The position numbers and the translations under genes are program-made. DNA of 64,000 nt from the NCBI GenBank assembly GCA_027083135.1, contig JALWQH010000020.1, positions 1 to 64,000 of the forward strand, written 5' to 3'. Under the pieces are notes generated by a model. The model worked only from the letters and a program-made list of their open reading frames with translations, did no database searches and had not been told where the DNA came from. The stretch comes from Desulfurococcales archaeon. Its GTDB lineage: Archaea > Thermoproteota > Thermoprotei_A > Sulfolobales > WAQK01. Below are positions 32,276-41,868 of the stretch, piece after piece (within the stretch, counting starts at the first letter, position 1; every line of letters starts with the position of its first letter).

Positions 32276-33604
32276 ATGTATAGGGTTTGGTGGGATCTAC
32301 GGCTTAACACTGTGCTGCTAGGTGATCCTGGGAGGCCTGGAGCAGTAGAATTAGTGTTGAGGAGGGATTCGAGGCTTGCATCAAGATATGAGAAGCAGGT
32401 TGTCTCAAGCCTGGTTGGCGAGATGTTTGGAGTCCAGCTACCCGTGAATGACAGGATCATGCTGCTGCATAGAACTCCTTCTCAGGGATATGCTGTGGAA
32501 GTATATTATGATGCTGTAAGGATAGGTGTGCTTGAGCATACTGCGCCTCCATCTGCATGGATCCTCCATCCTTATGCATCGCTGGCCCACATACTGGTTG
32601 GGCTGGGGGCACGGGTTAATTTCGAGGCGAATATTCATGGGAGAATTAAGGGTAAGAAGCTTTCTAGAAACGAGTACCGCGTGGTGTCTAAGCCTTCCTC
32701 GCAGTGGGGCATAGTTGCTGCGGGAAGGGCTTTGGGAGTAGCACGCCTGGAGAGTGACGGCTCCTTAAGGGTTAGAGATATTGTTAGGGCTAATATAAGG
32801 CCTCTCAGCCCTTCTCAGCCAGCCTCCAAGCATAATAAGGCCTATCTAGCAGGGATCGAGGAGGAGGCTATAGGATTCCTGCATGAAAACCTTAGAGATA
32901 AGAGTAGAGTCTATGCTACTCTAAGCGGAGGCATGGACAGCGAGGCAGCAGCAGTTCTTGCGGCCGAGGCCCTAGGGCCAAGCCGCGTGGAGGCGCTGCA
33001 CATAGATACAGGCATAGGGTTCAGGGATGCTGGAAGACATGCTGAGAGAATAGCCTCTATGCTCGGCTTCAAGCTAACCGTGCTTAGGGCAGGGGATGAG
33101 AGGTACTGGGATGAGCTTCGCCGACGAGGGCTGAACACCAGGGATAACAGGTGGTGTACATGGGTTCTCAAGCTGGAGCCTGTGAAGCAGTTCTTCGCGG
33201 GGAGGAGGCACCATGTGATTGAAGGGCTAAGAATATATGAGAGTGACTCTAGGGCTAAGCTGCGTAGGGTTAGGCGTAACCCGCTTATCCCAGGGCAGAC
33301 GCAGTATCTCCCTATATTACGGTGGCCTAGACTCTACGTGCAGCTGTTCCTAGAGTATAAGGGCATGCCTGTAAACCCATTATATGATGAGGGGCTTGAG
33401 AGAATAGGCTGCGCTATATGCCCCGCAATGCATCTCTACGAGCTGCTCATAGCTAGGAGGCTAGAGCCTGGCATTCACTCCAGGTTCATAGCAGAGCTGT
33501 CAAGCCTCCTAGGCTTAGAGGAATCCTGCGTTGAAATGCAGGTATACTCTGCACAGTGGAGAAGCATTTCAAAGAGGGGGGCAGAGGCCTTCAGCCAATG
33601 CTAG
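32276..33604 (+). CDS. PAPS-reductase-like PP-loop protein
   Basis: A 442-residue protein. Residues about 215-370 form an adenine-nucleotide alpha-hydrolase fold: PP-loop ATLSGGMDSEAAAVL, LHIDTGIGF, RWCTWVLKLEP and EGLRIYESDSRAKL, as in phosphoadenylylsulfate reductase family proteins. A CAICPA motif near residue 380 could bind metal with another Cys. The N-terminal 200 residues are an archaeal extension seen in such proteins and not recognised by me. Role in sulfate assimilation is possible but many archaeal members modify RNA or other molecules. It diverges from the molybdoenzyme operon across 128 bp of AT-rich DNA. Confidence 0.75.
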   Translation: MYRVWWDLRLNTVLLGDPGRPGAVELVLRRDSRLASRYEKQVVSSLVGEMFGVQLPVNDRIMLLHRTPSQGYAVEVYYDAVRIGVLEHTAPPSAWILHPYASLAHILVGLGARVNFEANIHGRIKGKKLSRNEYRVVSKPSSQWGIVAAGRALGVARLESDGSLRVRDIVRANIRPLSPSQPASKHNKAYLAGIEEEAIGFLHENLRDKSRVYATLSGGMDSEAAAVLAAEALGPSRVEALHIDTGIGFRDAGRHAERIASMLGFKLTVLRAGDERYWDELRRRGLNTRDNRWCTWVLKLEPVKQFFAGRRHHVIEGLRIYESDSRAKLRRVRRNPLIPGQTQYLPILRWPRLYVQLFLEYKGMPVNPLYDEGLERIGCAICPAMHLYELLIARRLEPGIHSRFIAELSSLLGLEESCVEMQVYSAQWRSISKRGAEAFSQC

Positions 33605-34452
33605 AGTTTGAAGTCCAGTACAACCTGGTATCTCCTAGGCCCAACGGTTCTAACAACCCTTGAGTACACTAGCCTGGCATTCACCCCTATCTCCCTGAAT
33701 CTCCTCATGTACCGTGATGCAAGGATCTCCACGGGGTTTTCTCCAGGCCTCGCCCTCGTGAAATCATATACGTGTATGTATCCCCCTCCCCTCAAGGCTA
33801 TAACAGCCTGGGGCAGATACTTGTAGGAGAGTTCTTGAAGAGGCATGAGGATGCGGTCAGCTATTCCTTTAAGCCTCTCCTCAGCTATCCTGGCGGCGTC
33901 TCCTAGAATAGGGATGACTTTTCCTTCAACTCTGTTAAGCCTGATGTTCTCCTCCATGTACCTGTATGCATCTGGGTTTATGTCTATGGAGTAAACGATC
34001 CGTGGATCAGCGTGTCTAGCCATGATTATCGAGAATAATCCTGCTCCTGCAAACATGTTGACCACTACTTCTCCAGGTCTAACCAGCCTGGCTATCCTGG
34101 CATGCTCGTAGCCGAGCCTGGGGGAGACGTATACTCTACGTATGTCAACCTTAAACATGCATCCATTCTCCCTATACGTGGTTTCACTCCTCTTCTCCCC
34201 TGCCAGGTGGATGTACTTCCGGGTTCTATAGGGGCCTGATACGCTGCTAGCTGTGCACCAGACGCTTCTAACATGCTTGATCCTGGCGATAACAGCCTCT
34301 CCTAGCTTTCTAAGAGGCTCTAAGGGGTAGTTGAAAGGCCTCCTAATCACAGCTATGTCACCTATGATCTCCACTCTACCCCATATTCTACGCGCCTCCC
34401 TCTCGCCAAGCACCTCGGCTGCAATCTCCCTTAACAACTTCCTCCTAGCCAT
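33601..34452 (-). CDS. trm5: tRNA (guanine37-N1)-methyltransferase, Trm5 family
   Basis: A protein of about 283 residues. The N-terminal domain carries RTRKYIHLAGEKRSETTYRENG, and the Rossmann part shows VSPRLGYEHARIARLV, NMFAGAGLFSIIMARHA (SAM loop), YSIDINPDAYRYMEENI and MPLQELSYKYLPQAV, the equivalents of Trm5 motifs. It methylates N1 of G37 in tRNA, and archaeal paralogues make wyosine intermediates. The short N-terminus suggests a Trm5b/c-like form. ATG 34452 is preferred over GTG 34461. Its stop overlaps that of the convergent PAPS-reductase-like gene by 4 bp. Confidence 0.88.
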   Translation of the reverse strand: MARRKLLREIAAEVLGEREARRIWGRVEIIGDIAVIRRPFNYPLEPLRKLGEAVIARIKHVRSVWCTASSVSGPYRTRKYIHLAGEKRSETTYRENGCMFKVDIRRVYVSPRLGYEHARIARLVRPGEVVVNMFAGAGLFSIIMARHADPRIVYSIDINPDAYRYMEENIRLNRVEGKVIPILGDAARIAEERLKGIADRILMPLQELSYKYLPQAVIALRGGGYIHVYDFTRARPGENPVEILASRYMRRFREIGVNARLVYSRVVRTVGPRRYQVVLDFKL

Positions 34453-34536
34453 TGCCGGCACCCTATAGATCCAGGCCTGCTGCTAATGATTTATTCCAGG
34501 CTCCCATTATTAGTGTGAGGAGGCGGTGTAGGCTCC

Positions 34537-34965
34537 TTGGAGGAATACCTGGTGAGATGGGGTTCAGGCTCCCTGCGCTTAAAGGCTGGTGAAAGCTCTC
34601 TGAGCGTAGATGCTGCTAATGCATCCATACTCCTAGAGTCTAGGATGCTGAGGATTAATGGATCTGTGGGAAGCTGGGCGGATGCTGCTTTAGGCAGGGA
34701 TAGATGGGTATACGTGGACTTCCGGGAGGAGTTCAAACCTATTCCCACGAGGAGGGGGGCAACTTCCAGGGTTCTCTTGAAAGGATTATATGATGCTAGG
34801 AGCATCGATGTAGGGTTTGAGAAGTACCTCACAATAGTGGTTCCCGGCTTCTTCCTCTACGACTATGTTATTATATCTTCGTGGAGAATGGCTGTGAAAT
34901 CCCCTGCTAAGAGGAGCTTCTACTTTGATCATACGGATGCTTCCCTAACCATATATATTGTCTAA
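34537..34965 (+). CDS. Hypothetical protein
   Basis: A 142-residue soluble, beta-rich-looking protein not recognised. It starts at TTG 34537; a stop lies seven codons upstream. The sequence is mixed in charge with a hydrophobic stretch LTIVVPGFFLYDYVIISS (about residues 103-120). It lies between two minus-strand genes, overlapping the 3' end of the amidohydrolase-like gene by 21 bp. Base usage is like that of its neighbours and the frame is open for its whole length, which supports a real gene. Confidence 0.5.
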   Translation: MEEYLVRWGSGSLRLKAGESSLSVDAANASILLESRMLRINGSVGSWADAALGRDRWVYVDFREEFKPIPTRRGATSRVLLKGLYDARSIDVGFEKYLTIVVPGFFLYDYVIISSWRMAVKSPAKRSFYFDHTDASLTIYIV

Positions 34966-35937
34966 TAAGCCCTTCAGGATCTCTGAGGCCTCCCTCAGCT
35001 TCTCCTCCCCTACTAGGAGGTGTTCCCCTCCATCTATGACTACATTATCCCCCACTATCATTGTCTCCACCTGTCTCAGCGATAGGTGGGAGGAGGGCTT
35101 CCAGGATCCCGGGTCCACCCAGCCTGGAGGCCTATCTATCCTCACAACTATGACGGCGTCTCTGCTTCCCGGCACTAGGCTCCTCATATACGTTCCCTCC
35201 ATGATTTTCTCCACAGGCATGCCGCTTGCCTCCAGGCTTAACGCTGCGGCATTAATATCGTAGAGGCTCCACGCACCTATGCCCACCGCTATTCTCCCCG
35301 CCCTTGGAATATGGCCTGGAGTAGCTATGCTTACAGCCCTGCTGGAGGAAGAATAGAATACTGCGAGGGCCCCATCCACATCTATGCCATGCCCGTAGAG
35401 AGGCTTATCTCTAGGAGTCTCCACATCCCTGCTGCACACCGCTATTCCTGCCTCCCCTACTGATAGGTCTCTACGCCAATCATAGTTTTCCAGGCAGCCT
35501 GCTGGAACAGCTATTACGGCGTCTATGCCTAGCTCTGAGGCAGCCCTGGATACGCATTCTGCATGGATGTCTTCGAGCACTGCATGCCCAACGCCTGAGA
35601 GCGATGCTTCGTATAGGCCTAGGAGGCTTGAAGCCCATGCTGCCTCACAGTCCAGCTCCTCTAGAAGCCTTCTAGCAGCAGGTATGCTGTATGGGTCTCG
35701 CCCCATGATAAAGTCCCTCACGGGGTACAGGGTAGCATGGATTAACGCTGCTGTTCTGGCAGGGAGAACTATTCTACCCTTGCCTCCCACCACTAGGTCT
35801 GCATACCTATGCTCCTCAGGTACTGGCTGCCTGCCCACGGCTTCTACTCTGCCCTCAGCCATGTATACGTATCCTTTCCTCACGGGTTTAAGGGTGTCAG
35901 GATAGGCTACGAGATCCCCTAATATGAGGATCCTCAA
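34945..35937 (-). CDS. Amidohydrolase-like protein lacking metal ligands
   Basis: A protein of about 330 residues with amidohydrolase layout: an N-terminal small beta domain (LGDLVAYPDTLKPVRKGYVYM), the strand GGKGRIVLPARTAALIHATLYPVRDFIMG where active enzymes have LPGFVNAHTH, and a C-terminal VGDNVVIDGGEHLLV. The HxH metal motif is absent: the place reads AALIHATLY. It is therefore likely inactive as a standard metal-dependent hydrolase. TTG 35937 overlaps the stop of tatD as TTGA, which decides the start against an upstream in-frame ATG (35997). Coupling to tatD suggests a joint function. Confidence 0.68.
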   Translation of the reverse strand: MRILILGDLVAYPDTLKPVRKGYVYMAEGRVEAVGRQPVPEEHRYADLVVGGKGRIVLPARTAALIHATLYPVRDFIMGRDPYSIPAARRLLEELDCEAAWASSLLGLYEASLSGVGHAVLEDIHAECVSRAASELGIDAVIAVPAGCLENYDWRRDLSVGEAGIAVCSRDVETPRDKPLYGHGIDVDGALAVFYSSSSRAVSIATPGHIPRAGRIAVGIGAWSLYDINAAALSLEASGMPVEKIMEGTYMRSLVPGSRDAVIVVRIDRPPGWVDPGSWKPSSHLSLRQVETMIVGDNVVIDGGEHLLVGEEKLREASEILKGLLDNIYG

Positions 35938-36674
35938 CGCCTTACACCCCTGATCCTTAAACCTATCTTTAATGCTATGTTCTTGAAGTTGCTCCAAACC
36001 TGCTTCTCCACTGCTCCGGCATCTAGCCCCTTCTCCTCGGCTATTATCATTATGGACTCCCTAACCATCAGTGGGTTGAGCCTTATTCCCCTATAATTGT
36101 AGGGAGCATCGCTCTCTGTTAGAATGTTGGTGAGGGGTGCCTCCTTGGCAATCATCCTATGCTTAGCCTGTATGCGGGCACTGGGGTTTATGGATACATA
36201 GTAGCCTACTGACACCAGTTCGCGCAGCGTGTCAAGCGGGCCAGTATACCAGTGGAAGGAGGCTACTGGAGGCTCGTATCTCAAAACCTCCCGCAATGTC
36301 TCCCTCCATGCTCCCGGGGCATGGAGGTTTACGGCTAATCCATGCTCCGAAGCCTCCCTTAGAAATATCCTGAAGACCTCTAGCTGCTTATCCCATGTAT
36401 GAGGCTTGAATCGTTTGTCAAGCCCGATCTCACCTAGGATCCTTACATCATGGTTGTCTAGGAGGCTTGAAACCCTGTATGCCTCCTCTACTGGGGCTTC
36501 GTCAAGGCTCCATGGATGCAGGCCTATGGCTGGAATAATATTAGGGTGTTTTTCCGAGAGGAGCAGGGTCTTAACCGAGGATTCGTAATCATCGCTTACA
36601 GCCACTATAATGATGCCCGAGTATTTCTCAAGGTCTTCCAGCTCATGTGCATGGCAGTGGAAGTCAACCAGCAA
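35934..36674 (-). CDS. TatD-family metal-dependent hydrolase
   Basis: A 246-residue TIM-barrel nuclease-type hydrolase. VDFHCHAHEL at residues 3-12 holds the HxH metal pair, followed by GEIGLDKRF, VNLHAPG, ASFHWYTGP and LTESDAPY with the final Asp, all in TatD order. The family includes 3'-5' DNA exonucleases and D-aminoacyl-tRNA deacylases. The start is ATG at 36674. Its stop is coupled to the amidohydrolase-like gene (TTGA). Confidence 0.85.
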   Translation of the reverse strand: MLVDFHCHAHELEDLEKYSGIIIVAVSDDYESSVKTLLLSEKHPNIIPAIGLHPWSLDEAPVEEAYRVSSLLDNHDVRILGEIGLDKRFKPHTWDKQLEVFRIFLREASEHGLAVNLHAPGAWRETLREVLRYEPPVASFHWYTGPLDTLRELVSVGYYVSINPSARIQAKHRMIAKEAPLTNILTESDAPYNYRGIRLNPLMVRESIMIIAEEKGLDAGAVEKQVWSNFKNIALKIGLRIRGVRR

Positions 36675-36737
36675 GTCCCCGCCCCTTTGAGAACAGGGTG
36701 TATGGCAACTATAAATGTATTAGAAATGCCTGGGAGG

Positions 36738-38159
36738 TTAGGGTAGTGCAGCCCTGGCCATTAGCTGGAGGGCGCCTAGGCCGAGCACCACCGATATTAT
36801 TGCAGCCACTACTACGACTGAGGCTAGTTCAGGAGGCTCCCCTATCCTGCCTGGTGTTTCAGGCTCCTCGAAGTACATGGCTTTTATGATCTTCGCATAG
36901 TACGCTACGGATATCACGGTGTTTAGCAGTGCTATTAGGGCTAGCCAGGGAGCCGCATAGGCTACTGAGGCGAAGAGGTATAGCTTGCTCCAGAACCCTA
37001 TGATCGGCGGCATACCCATGAGGCTGAAGAGAAGGGTTGTGAATCCCGCAGCAGTGTACGGCATCTTCTTGCCTAGTCCTTTGAGATCTGAGAGCATTAC
37101 TCCTCCAAGCTTCTCCTTAACTGCGGCTAAGGCTGTGAAGCTGCCAACCTTGCCGAAAGCATATGAGGCGAAGTGCATTGCAAGCCCCATTAAAGCCCAG
37201 TCAGGCCTCATACCCGAGATCGCAGCTAATCCTGCGAACCCTACGAGGAAGTATCCTGCATGAGCGATGCTGCTGTACGCCATCAGCCTCTGAGCATTAT
37301 CCTGCACTAGTGCTCCCAGGTTACCGTAGGTCATTGTGAGTATTGCGAAGAGGGCCATTAGGCCCAGCCACTCGTAGGGATAGTTGCCTGCTATCGGTGC
37401 CACCAGCCTATATATTGCTAGTACAGCCATGGCCTTGGATGCCATGGACACGTATGCTATCAGGGTTGGGTGGACTCCTCCATAAGTGTCGGGGAGCCAT
37501 CCCTGGAAGGGGAAGACACCCATCTTGAACCCTGCCGCAGCTACTACGAGGCCTATGGTCGCTGAGACGAAGGTCACACTCATCCCTACTGGGACTAGGC
37601 GTGGAGAGACCACCAATCCCCTATTCATGGCGAAGACCAGTATTATGCCTAGGAATAGCAGGGTCGATGAGGCTGCACCCATTACAGCATACTTCACTGA
37701 GCCCTCGGCTGAAGCCTCATCCTTTGCAAGCGCTGTCATAGCATAGGATGCTACTGACGCCAGTATCCATGCAGACATTGCTACCAGCAGGTTTGACAGG
37801 AATATTATGGAGTATACGCCGAAGAGTATCAGCATTGTGAGCCCATAGAACGCTGAGGCTGTCCCCCACTTCTCAACCACTGGTCCTGCAGCATATATTG
37901 CCAGCATGGCTGCGATGGATAGTATGAGTGCGAAGAGGGCTCCATAGGCATCCAGGGTTAGCGTGGAGCTGTATATGGGTTCTGGAACCCTGCCTATCAT
38001 TGAGGAGAAAAGCAGGGATGAGAGCACTGATAATATTAGTGATGATGCTACGGCAGTCATCCAGGCATATGTCCTGTTCCTTATGAGGGGTATGAATAAT
38101 GCTGCTACGAGGGATACGGTGAACATTGCATCCGCATATATGTCGGGCGAGACGCTCAT
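36738..38159 (-). CDS. nuoN: NADH-quinone oxidoreductase-type subunit N
   Basis: A protein of 473 residues with about 14 transmembrane helices, the antiporter-like subunit N of complex I. The Proton_antipo_M pattern includes FKMGVFPFQGWLPDTYGGVHPTLIAYVSMASKAMAV (Lys and Pro-rich channel segment), MAYSSIAHAGYFLVGFAGLA and MGMPPIIGFWSKLYLF. The reading frame is open 213 bp further upstream, but ATG 38159 overlaps the stop of nuoL as ATGA and gives the standard N-terminus MSVSPDIYAD, so the longer form is rejected. Last gene of the complex I operon. Confidence 0.92.
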   Translation of the reverse strand: MSVSPDIYADAMFTVSLVAALFIPLIRNRTYAWMTAVASSLILSVLSSLLFSSMIGRVPEPIYSSTLTLDAYGALFALILSIAAMLAIYAAGPVVEKWGTASAFYGLTMLILFGVYSIIFLSNLLVAMSAWILASVASYAMTALAKDEASAEGSVKYAVMGAASSTLLFLGIILVFAMNRGLVVSPRLVPVGMSVTFVSATIGLVVAAAGFKMGVFPFQGWLPDTYGGVHPTLIAYVSMASKAMAVLAIYRLVAPIAGNYPYEWLGLMALFAILTMTYGNLGALVQDNAQRLMAYSSIAHAGYFLVGFAGLAAISGMRPDWALMGLAMHFASYAFGKVGSFTALAAVKEKLGGVMLSDLKGLGKKMPYTAAGFTTLLFSLMGMPPIIGFWSKLYLFASVAYAAPWLALIALLNTVISVAYYAKIIKAMYFEEPETPGRIGEPPELASVVVVAAIISVVLGLGALQLMARAALP

Positions 38160-40276
38160 ATTATCCACCCCACATACCATATTACTATTAGGAGGAGTAC
38201 GACTAGTCCAAGCCACATGGTTAGCACGTAGTGGTTCAATACGCCTGTCTGGAGGCGCCTCACCCTCCTTGAGACGGAGAGAGTGCCGTTGACGAGCTTC
38301 ACGTGGAAGCCTACATCTATGGCCTTCTCGGCTGTAGCGTATAGGCCTCTGGCCGACGACATGAAGAACCATGGCATGAAGCGGTGGTAGAATGAGTCGA
38401 CTAGGGCGTTGTTAACGTACTTGTAGGTCACGTCTGCTAGGGCTCTCCCACCCTTAACGAATATCCAGTAGTATATACTGTTTAGATACCATCTATCGTA
38501 GAGGAACTTGTGGAGCCATGTGAGGCTGGGGCTCTTAACCACGTAGTCGTAGGGCCTCATAAGCTTCGCCTGATACAGGTATACTGCTATTCCCAGGCCT
38601 GTGAGGGCTAGGGCCACGCTTATGGATGTCAGGGATAGGCTCATGGATATGTGTAGGGCTTCTCCATGCATGGCTAGTGTTGCTCCAGGTATCAGTGTCT
38701 CCAGTCTATCCTGGATCCAGGGCCAGGCGAGGCCTATGATGAGGCTTAGGAGGGCAAGGGTTAGGTAGGGGAGCAGCATGAGTGGATGGGCTTCGTGGAG
38801 GTGCTCTGCATGCTCCTGTACACGGTGGCTTGGCTTATAGTAGAACACCATTATTATCATCCTGAACGTATATGCTGCTGTGAGCAGGGCTGTTATGACT
38901 CCCAGTAGCCAGGGTATGGTTGCACCAGCCTCATGGGCTACATCGAGTATCGTGTCCTTCGACCAGAAGCCTGCGAAGGGAGGTATGCCTGATAGGCTTA
39001 GGCCTGCAAGCAGCATTGAGATGGCTGACCACTTCATGTATTTCGCCAGGCCGCCCATATCATCCATGAATCTGGAGTGGACTGCATGTATAACTGCGCC
39101 GGCTATTAGGAATAGGGCTGCCTTGAACACGGCGTGGCTTACTAGGTGTGAGAGGCCTGCGAACACTGCTAGCGGCCCCTCACCCATCATGCCTCCTGCA
39201 GCTATGCCTAGGAACATGTATCCCAGCTGGCTGGCTGTGGAGAATGCTAGGACCAGCTTTAGCTCCCTGGCCACGATGGCCATGGTTGCCATCATGAATG
39301 CCGTGAACCCGCCTATCAACGCCACCCATCCGAAGAAGTGTATGAAGGTATTGTAGGCTGCTATTCCCATAGTGTCTCTGACAACATGGGATGCTACAAC
39401 GAATATGGGTGTGAATCTCAGCAGGAAGTATACTCCGGCTTTAACCATGGTTGCAGCATGTATGAGGGCTGAAACTGATGTCGGGCCTGTCATAGCTGTG
39501 ACAAGCCACTCGTGGAATGGGAACTGCGCGCTCTTAGCCATTGCCCCCAGAATGAAGAATGCTAGGAATGCCGCCAGTATGCCTCTAGTGTATAGTCCTC
39601 CGGCCCATACTTCGGGGTGAGCTACCATGGCGTGGAAGCTCGTAGTGCCTAGGAGATAGTGGATCGCAGCTGTTCCTATAAGTAATCCTACGTCGCCTAG
39701 CCTTGTGAATACTAGGGCTCTTAGGCCTGCATGGCTTGGCGGGAAGCACATGGAGATGCCTAGGGCTTTCCTACCGGGATCGCCTACGCATCTCTCCTCC
39801 TCATCCGTGAACCAGTGGCCGATGAGGGCGTAGCTGGCTAGGCCTGTGCCCTCCCATCCAATGAACATTGCTATCAGGTTGTCTGAGAGCACTAGTAGCT
39901 GCATGCTTCCCACGAAGAAGCTGAAGAAGAACCAGTATCTCGTCTGCCCTGGATCCCCGCCCATGTATTCCAGGCTGTACACGGCTATGAGGAAGCTGAG
40001 CCATGAGACAACCAGGGCCATTATGGTTGAAAGAGTGTCGGCATAGTAGCCTATGGTGACGTTGAGGCTGGGAACCCAGGTGAAACTATGCTCCAGGATC
40101 TCCCCGTGGGTTAGGGTTTTCAAAGCTATTAGGGTTGAATAAATAGCGGCTGTGAATATGGAGAGTACTCCTGCCAGCCCTTTAACCCTCCCTTTAACAG
40201 GGTGCAGCAGTAGTACTAGGGCCGCCCCCACATAGGGGGCCAGCCAGGCCGCCACGTAGCTTGCAGGTCCCTCCAT
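38156..40276 (-). CDS. nuoL: NADH-quinone oxidoreductase-type subunit L
   Basis: A 706-residue antiporter-like subunit L. Landmarks: FVGSMQLLVLSDNLIAMFIGWEGTGLASYALIGHW in the N-terminal domain, SAQFPFHEWLVTAMTGPTSVSALIHAATMVKAGVYFL, FSTASQLGYMFLG and LSGIPPFAGFWSKD. The long C-terminal part would hold the lateral helix typical for subunit L. It conducts protons or sodium across the membrane. Start ATG 40276; 35 bp after nuoM. It ends in the ATGA overlap with nuoN. Confidence 0.95.
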   Translation of the reverse strand: MEGPASYVAAWLAPYVGAALVLLLHPVKGRVKGLAGVLSIFTAAIYSTLIALKTLTHGEILEHSFTWVPSLNVTIGYYADTLSTIMALVVSWLSFLIAVYSLEYMGGDPGQTRYWFFFSFFVGSMQLLVLSDNLIAMFIGWEGTGLASYALIGHWFTDEEERCVGDPGRKALGISMCFPPSHAGLRALVFTRLGDVGLLIGTAAIHYLLGTTSFHAMVAHPEVWAGGLYTRGILAAFLAFFILGAMAKSAQFPFHEWLVTAMTGPTSVSALIHAATMVKAGVYFLLRFTPIFVVASHVVRDTMGIAAYNTFIHFFGWVALIGGFTAFMMATMAIVARELKLVLAFSTASQLGYMFLGIAAGGMMGEGPLAVFAGLSHLVSHAVFKAALFLIAGAVIHAVHSRFMDDMGGLAKYMKWSAISMLLAGLSLSGIPPFAGFWSKDTILDVAHEAGATIPWLLGVITALLTAAYTFRMIIMVFYYKPSHRVQEHAEHLHEAHPLMLLPYLTLALLSLIIGLAWPWIQDRLETLIPGATLAMHGEALHISMSLSLTSISVALALTGLGIAVYLYQAKLMRPYDYVVKSPSLTWLHKFLYDRWYLNSIYYWIFVKGGRALADVTYKYVNNALVDSFYHRFMPWFFMSSARGLYATAEKAIDVGFHVKLVNGTLSVSRRVRRLQTGVLNHYVLTMWLGLVVLLLIVIWYVGWII

Positions 40277-40311
40277 GGCTCCACTACCCCTCCTCCACTA
40301 TCATTATCCCT

Positions 40312-41862
40312 CTAGATCCCGTATACTGTGTGGAAGTAGGCTAGCATCGGGTCAAGCATGGTGTAGACGACGAAGAATGCTACCACACCTATTGCTGCGA
40401 GCACTGCCATCGGTACTAGTAGGCCTGGGCTAGCCTCATGGGCGTCTTCAAGGTGTTTGGGTAGGGGTCCATAGAACGCCCTCTTCATTGTTAGGAAGGC
40501 GTATGCTGTTGAGAGGCCTATGCCTATCATTAGGAATACACCTATGGTTACAAATGCTGCTGCTCCGTGATCCATGCCGTACTGTACTGCGCCTCTAACT
40601 ATCAGGTACTCGCTCCACAGTCCAGGGGTCGGAGGGATGCCTGTTATGAACATGAATCCTAGGAGGCCTAGTGCAGCGGTGAACGGCATCTTGGTGGCTA
40701 GGCCGCCCATCTTGGGTATGGCTCTCAGACCATGCAGCGTTGCTATTAATGTACCGGCGGTGAGGAAGAGGATGGCCTTTCCGAAGGCGTGGACAAGGTA
40801 GTGCAGTATTGCGCCGCTCATGCCGTATGCTGTTATGGTTGAGAGTCCTAGGAGCAGGTACCCCATCTGCGAGACGCTGCTATATGCTAGTAGGCGCTTG
40901 AAGTCCGTCTGGACCAGTGCCATGAAGCCTCCGTAAATCATGGTTAGCAGCGCCCATCCGATGAGGTAGGGTGCAGCGCTTGCGAACGTGGATGGGAATA
41001 ATGTATACACTATTCTGATGAGCATTGCGCCGCCTATGCCGATGAGGTTGGGGCTCAGCAGGGCTGAGATCGGTGTGGGGGCCTCTGCATGCGCGTATGG
41101 CAGCCATATATGTACGCCGAAGACAGCCATCTTGACCAGCAGCCCTACAACCATTAGGATTAACGCTGTTTTAAGCAGGGCTCCGCTTAGAGCAGCGTCC
41201 GCCAGGCCTAGCAGCATCTTACCTGTAAACGGGTTAAAGAAATCGAAGCCTGCCTTGAAGCCTACTGCTAAGGCTCCCAGCAGGAAGAGTACTGCTCCTA
41301 CATGAGTCCACAGCAGGTAGAGTATAGCTATTCTAACCCTGTCTCCATATCCATAGAAGGCTATTAGGAGGAAGCTAGGTATCAGCGTTAGCTCTAGGAA
41401 CAGGTAGAACTCTATGGTATTGGTGCTTAGCAGCGTTCCTATCATTGCTGCGGCGAAGAGCGTGTAGAGGAAGAAGTAGCTTCCCCAGCTCGGAGGCTTC
41501 TCGCCCTTCTCATGCATCTCCTCTATCCTGTGCCTCATGTAAGGCACCGAGTATACGGCGGTGAAGGCTGTGACCGCTGCTATGCTTATTAATACTGGGA
41601 AGGCTACTGCATCCATTATGAAGGCAAAGTTGCCTAGCGTTGGAACAGTCCATACTTCTGGATCCCTGATCACGCTGCCTAAGCCGTACTTGTATGCCAG
41701 TATCAGGAAGACGAGCAGCGAATATCCTAGGGCGCCTGCATTTATGGTTGCATGTATCTCCGGGCTTACCTTATCCCTCATAAGCCATGAGGCTATGGCT
41801 ACTGCTACGGGTACCACTACTGTTGAGAGGAGAGCCGGGTTACCTAGGATTATTTCATTCAC
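40312..41862 (-). CDS. nuoM: NADH-quinone oxidoreductase-type subunit M
   Basis: A 516-residue antiporter-like subunit with about 14 helices. The core pattern KMAVFGVHIWLPYAHAEAPTPISALLSPNLIGIGGAMLIR (subunit M form, with AEAPTP) is decisive against L or N, and YSSVSQMGYLLLGLS and GIPPTPGLWSEYLI follow. It lies directly behind nuoK. As M precedes L and N here, the order of the distal antiporter genes is M-L-N. Confidence 0.95.
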   Translation of the reverse strand: MNEIILGNPALLSTVVVPVAVAIASWLMRDKVSPEIHATINAGALGYSLLVFLILAYKYGLGSVIRDPEVWTVPTLGNFAFIMDAVAFPVLISIAAVTAFTAVYSVPYMRHRIEEMHEKGEKPPSWGSYFFLYTLFAAAMIGTLLSTNTIEFYLFLELTLIPSFLLIAFYGYGDRVRIAILYLLWTHVGAVLFLLGALAVGFKAGFDFFNPFTGKMLLGLADAALSGALLKTALILMVVGLLVKMAVFGVHIWLPYAHAEAPTPISALLSPNLIGIGGAMLIRIVYTLFPSTFASAAPYLIGWALLTMIYGGFMALVQTDFKRLLAYSSVSQMGYLLLGLSTITAYGMSGAILHYLVHAFGKAILFLTAGTLIATLHGLRAIPKMGGLATKMPFTAALGLLGFMFITGIPPTPGLWSEYLIVRGAVQYGMDHGAAAFVTIGVFLMIGIGLSTAYAFLTMKRAFYGPLPKHLEDAHEASPGLLVPMAVLAAIGVVAFFVVYTMLDPMLAYFHTVYGI

Positions 41863-41868
41863 TTCTTC

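Noticed and set aside
38160-38372. N-terminal extension of the subunit N gene to 544 residues
   Set aside because: The extension is basic, unlike any complex I subunit, and overlaps the coding part of nuoL; the ATGA start at 38159 fits.
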